Shown one piece after another: positions 61,699-64,000 of a stretch of 64,000 nucleotides of DNA (position 1 is its first letter; every line of letters starts with the position of its first letter). The notes beneath the pieces were generated by a model, which saw nothing but the letters and a program-made list of their open reading frames with translations, made no database searches and was not told the DNA's origin. The stretch is from contig NZ_CACSKD010000018.1 in NCBI RefSeq assembly GCF_902706285.1, positions 1 to 64,000 of the forward strand. The letters run 5' to 3'. The translations under genes were made by a program, and so were the position numbers. This DNA comes from Rhizobium sp. 18055 (GTDB lineage: Bacteria; Pseudomonadota; Alphaproteobacteria; Rhizobiales; Rhizobiaceae).

Positions 61699-63600
61699 TC
61701 AGCGACCGCGGCGGGCGCGTCCGCCGCGTGGCTGGGCGGCCTGATCCTCGAAGAGCGAAGCCAGCTGCTCGGTCATCGCGCCGGCCAGTTCGTCGGCATC
61801 GACGATGGTCACTGCCTTGCGGTAATAACGGGTGACGTCGTGGCCGATGCCGATGGCGAGAAGCTCGACCGGAGACTTTGTCTCGATGCGATCGATGACG
61901 GCGCGCAGATGGCGCTCCAGATAGTTGCCCGGATTGACCGACAGCGTCGAATCGTCAACCGGCGCGCCGTCCGAGATCATCATCAGGATCTTGCGCTGTT
62001 CGCGCCGCGCGATCAGGCGATTATGCGCCCACATCAGCGCTTCGCCGTCGATGTTTTCCTTGAGCAGGCCTTCGCGCATCATCAGGCCGAGATTGCTGCG
62101 CGAGCGGCGCCATGGGGCGTCGGCCGATTTGTAGATGATGTGGCGCAGGTCGTTGAGGCGGCCCGGCGTTTGCGGCTTGCCATTGGCAAGCCACTGTTCA
62201 CGCGCCTGTCCGCCCTTCCAGGCCTTGGTGGTGAAGCCGAGGATCTCGACCTTGACGCCGCAGCGTTCCAGCGTGCGGGCCAGAATGTCGGCGCAGGTGG
62301 CGGCCACGGTGATCGGACGGCCGCGCATCGAGCCCGAGTTGTCGATCAGCAGCGTCACGACGGTATCGCGGAACTGGGTGTCGCGCTCCATCTTGAAGGA
62401 TAGCGCCTGGGTCGGGTCGATGATCATGCGCGTCAGCCGCGCCGGATCGAGGTAGCCCTCTTCGAGGTCGAAGTCCCAGGAGCGGTTTTGCTGCGCCATC
62501 AGGCGGCGCTGCAGGCGGTTTGCGAGGCGGCCGACGGCGCCCTGGAGGTGGGCGAGCTGCTTGTCGAGGAAGGCGCGCAGGCGCTCCAGCTCGGCGGCAT
62601 CGCACAGTTCTTCGGCGGTGATCGTCTCGTCAAATTCCTCGGTAAAGACGTGGTAATCGACTTTTTCGTTAAAATCGTCGAACGGCGTGTTCGGACGGCG
62701 GGTTTCGCCCGGCGTTTCCGAATCGTCGTCGCCCTCTTCCATCATGTCGTCGTCGGAGACCTCGGCACCTTCGGTCTCGCCGTCTTCCATCTGGTCGTCG
62801 GCGACTTCGCTGTCTTCGACGGGGGCTGCATCGGAGCCGGCGTCGTCATCGACTTCGTCCTGCTCCTGTTCGTCGCCGCCCGGCTTGTCTTCCTCGTTCG
62901 ATTCGTCATCCTGGTCAGAATCGCTGTCGTCGTCGCCATACTCCTCGGCCATTTCCATGGCGGTGAGCATGTTGCGGATGACCTTGGAGAAGGCCTGCTG
63001 GTCGGCGATCACGTTCGAGAGGTTATCGAGTTCCTTGCCGGCCTTGTCCTCGATGAAGGAGCGCCAGAGATCGAGCACCTTGCCGGCGGACGCCGGTGGC
63101 TTCTGGCCGGTGAGCTTTTCGCGCACCATCATCGCCACGGCCTCGCCGACAGGCGCATCTTCCTGGCGTTCAATGCCTGAGAAGTTGGCCTTGGCGTATT
63201 TTTCCTCGGTCATGGAGCGCATGTTGGCTGCCATGCCTTCCATGCGCAGCGCGCCGATCGATTCGACACGGGCCTGCTCGACGGCGTCGAAGATGGCACG
63301 CGCGTCGGAGCCCTGCGGCGCCATCGTCGCGTGCACCTTCTCGTCGTGGCAGGCAAGCCGCAGCGCCATGGAATCGCCGAGCCCGCGGGTCACCGCCAGC
63401 TCATGCGCCGTCGGGCGCTTGGAAAGCTCCGGCAGGCGAATGCGCTCGGCGGTCATTCCCGGCCGCTCGTTGGCGAAGGTCACTTCGACTTCGCTGTCGC
63501 CGGCGATGGCGCGGACGCTGCCGGTTATCGCCCGGCGCAACGGCTCCACGTCAACCGGCGAACCGGGCTTTGCTTTCGAATTGTCACCACGCGCTGCCAT
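61699..63600 (-). CDS. cobT: Aerobic cobaltochelatase subunit CobT
   Basis: A 633-residue subunit of the CobNST chelatase that inserts cobalt into hydrogenobyrinic acid a,c-diamide. The N-terminal part (PLRRAITGSVRAIAGDSEVEVTFANERPGMT) and the VWA-like C-terminus (TLLIDNSGSMRGRPITVAATCADILARTLERCGV, the MIDAS motif DNSGS) are intact. A strongly acidic linker (about 215-300) with repeated D/E lies between. Length typical of alphaproteobacteria. It is directly downstream of cobS with 12 bases between. Confidence 0.95.
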   Translation of the reverse strand: MAARGDNSKAKPGSPVDVEPLRRAITGSVRAIAGDSEVEVTFANERPGMTAERIRLPELSKRPTAHELAVTRGLGDSMALRLACHDEKVHATMAPQGSDARAIFDAVEQARVESIGALRMEGMAANMRSMTEEKYAKANFSGIERQEDAPVGEAVAMMVREKLTGQKPPASAGKVLDLWRSFIEDKAGKELDNLSNVIADQQAFSKVIRNMLTAMEMAEEYGDDDSDSDQDDESNEEDKPGGDEQEQDEVDDDAGSDAAPVEDSEVADDQMEDGETEGAEVSDDDMMEEGDDDSETPGETRRPNTPFDDFNEKVDYHVFTEEFDETITAEELCDAAELERLRAFLDKQLAHLQGAVGRLANRLQRRLMAQQNRSWDFDLEEGYLDPARLTRMIIDPTQALSFKMERDTQFRDTVVTLLIDNSGSMRGRPITVAATCADILARTLERCGVKVEILGFTTKAWKGGQAREQWLANGKPQTPGRLNDLRHIIYKSADAPWRRSRSNLGLMMREGLLKENIDGEALMWAHNRLIARREQRKILMMISDGAPVDDSTLSVNPGNYLERHLRAVIDRIETKSPVELLAIGIGHDVTRYYRKAVTIVDADELAGAMTEQLASLFEDQAAQPRGGRARRGR

Positions 63601-63612
63601 GATCTGCTAGCT

Positions 63613-64000
63613 CTAGGCCTCCAGAACGATGTTGGCGGCACTTTCCTTCAGCTCGACGCCAAAGGCGCGCTGATAGTGTTCGGCAACCAGCGGGCGCTCC
63701 AGTTCGTCGCACTTGTTGAGGAAGGTGACGCGGAAGGCAAAGGCGAGATCGCCGAAGATTTCCGCGTTTTCCGCCCAGGTGATGACGGTACGCGGGCTCA
63801 TGACGGTCGACAGGTCGCCGTTCATGAACGAGGCGCGGGTGAGATCGGCAACGCGGACCATCTTGGAGACGGTGTCGCGGCCGTTCTTGTCCTTGCCGAA
63901 GCTCTTCACCTTGGCGGCGACGATGTTCACTTCATGGTCGTGCGGCAGGTAGTTCAGGGTCGAGACGATCGACCAGCGGTCCATCTGTGCCTGGTTGATC
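63613..64000 (-). CDS. cobS: Aerobic cobaltochelatase subunit CobS, C-terminal part (runs off the right edge)
   Basis: About 129 C-terminal codons of the AAA+ ATPase subunit are visible. The segment INQAQMDRWSIVSTLNYLPH, then VVRVADLTRASFMNGDLSTVMSPRTVITWAENAEIFGD, is the CobS sensor-2-like region, and the end FLNKCDELERPLVAEHYQRAFG is typical. The Walker motifs lie outside the window. The reading frame continues to base 64000 and the start is not present. It is the upstream partner of cobT. Confidence 0.93.
   Translation of the reverse strand, partial: INQAQMDRWSIVSTLNYLPHDHEVNIVAAKVKSFGKDKNGRDTVSKMVRVADLTRASFMNGDLSTVMSPRTVITWAENAEIFGDLAFAFRVTFLNKCDELERPLVAEHYQRAFGVELKESAANIVLEA

Overview
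The window reads as a chromosomal segment of an alphaproteobacterium of the Rhizobiaceae (Rhizobium/Agrobacterium relatives). Grounds: high GC, TTG/GTG starts, CobS/CobT of aerobic cobalamin synthesis, an EI-Ntr (PtsP) behind aspartokinase, a DUF4167 protein, DUF1178, DUF3108, a twin-helix small membrane protein and a Gly-rich secreted protein, all typical of that family. Most of it is core housekeeping sequence. I found no insertion sequence, prophage, CRISPR array or rRNA operon; there is one tRNA gene (Leu, CAA).

Layout. 0-9 kb: start of etfB (cut by the edge), rhomboid protease, PduO-type adenosyltransferase, twin-TM protein, SDR, BrkB-like membrane protein, gluQRS and an AlkA-like glycosylase with overlapping divergent starts, HNH nuclease, DsbB-like protein, YqaA/DedA-like protein, and a CPA2 antiporter fused to a cyclic-nucleotide-binding domain. 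9-16.6 kb: two small proteins, tRNA-Leu, an MFS transporter divergent from a TetR regulator with two inverted operator copies, methyltransferase, aldo/keto reductase, acyl-CoA ligase, small P-loop kinase. 16.6-24.3 kb: acetyltransferase-flippase pair, ddl, C39-like peptidase, secA. 24.3-31.6 kb: parvulin, argJ, GNAT, mutT, small membrane protein and orphan Flp pilin, methyltransferase, comF, grxC, a 35-codon nitrilase remnant, DUF1178 and DUF3291.

31.6-43 kb: ubiG and lysC, which I believe are usually close neighbours in this family, are separated by about 10.6 kb of accessory character. This holds a FecR-domain secreted protein with a His-rich tail convergent with a CHASE2-adenylate cyclase, a GT90 glycosyltransferase convergent with a UDP-xylose-synthase-like enzyme, an ornithine cyclodeaminase remnant, a small unknown gene behind a repeat-rich leader, a GH25 lipoprotein, a GST and an O-methyltransferase. 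43-50 kb: lysC-ptsP-prfA-prmC-DUF4167.

50-64 kb: a soluble double-PAS chemoreceptor whose C-terminus is frameshifted, a Gly-rich secreted repeat protein, EamA exporter, DUF3108 protein, rpmB, a queuosine-precursor transporter, a Tat-exported amidohydrolase with an AraC regulator and SDR, a secreted unknown, a phytase-like esterase, cobT and the C-terminal part of cobS (cut by the edge).

No single locus is clearly a new system. The best leads are the FecR/CHASE2-cyclase pair together with a cNMP-gated-looking antiporter, the 17-bp direct repeats spaced two helical turns next to a weak -35 upstream of the amidohydrolase, the twin TetR operators, the repeat-dense leader at 39.5-39.7 kb, and three gene-decay events (nitrilase, cyclodeaminase, chemoreceptor tail).
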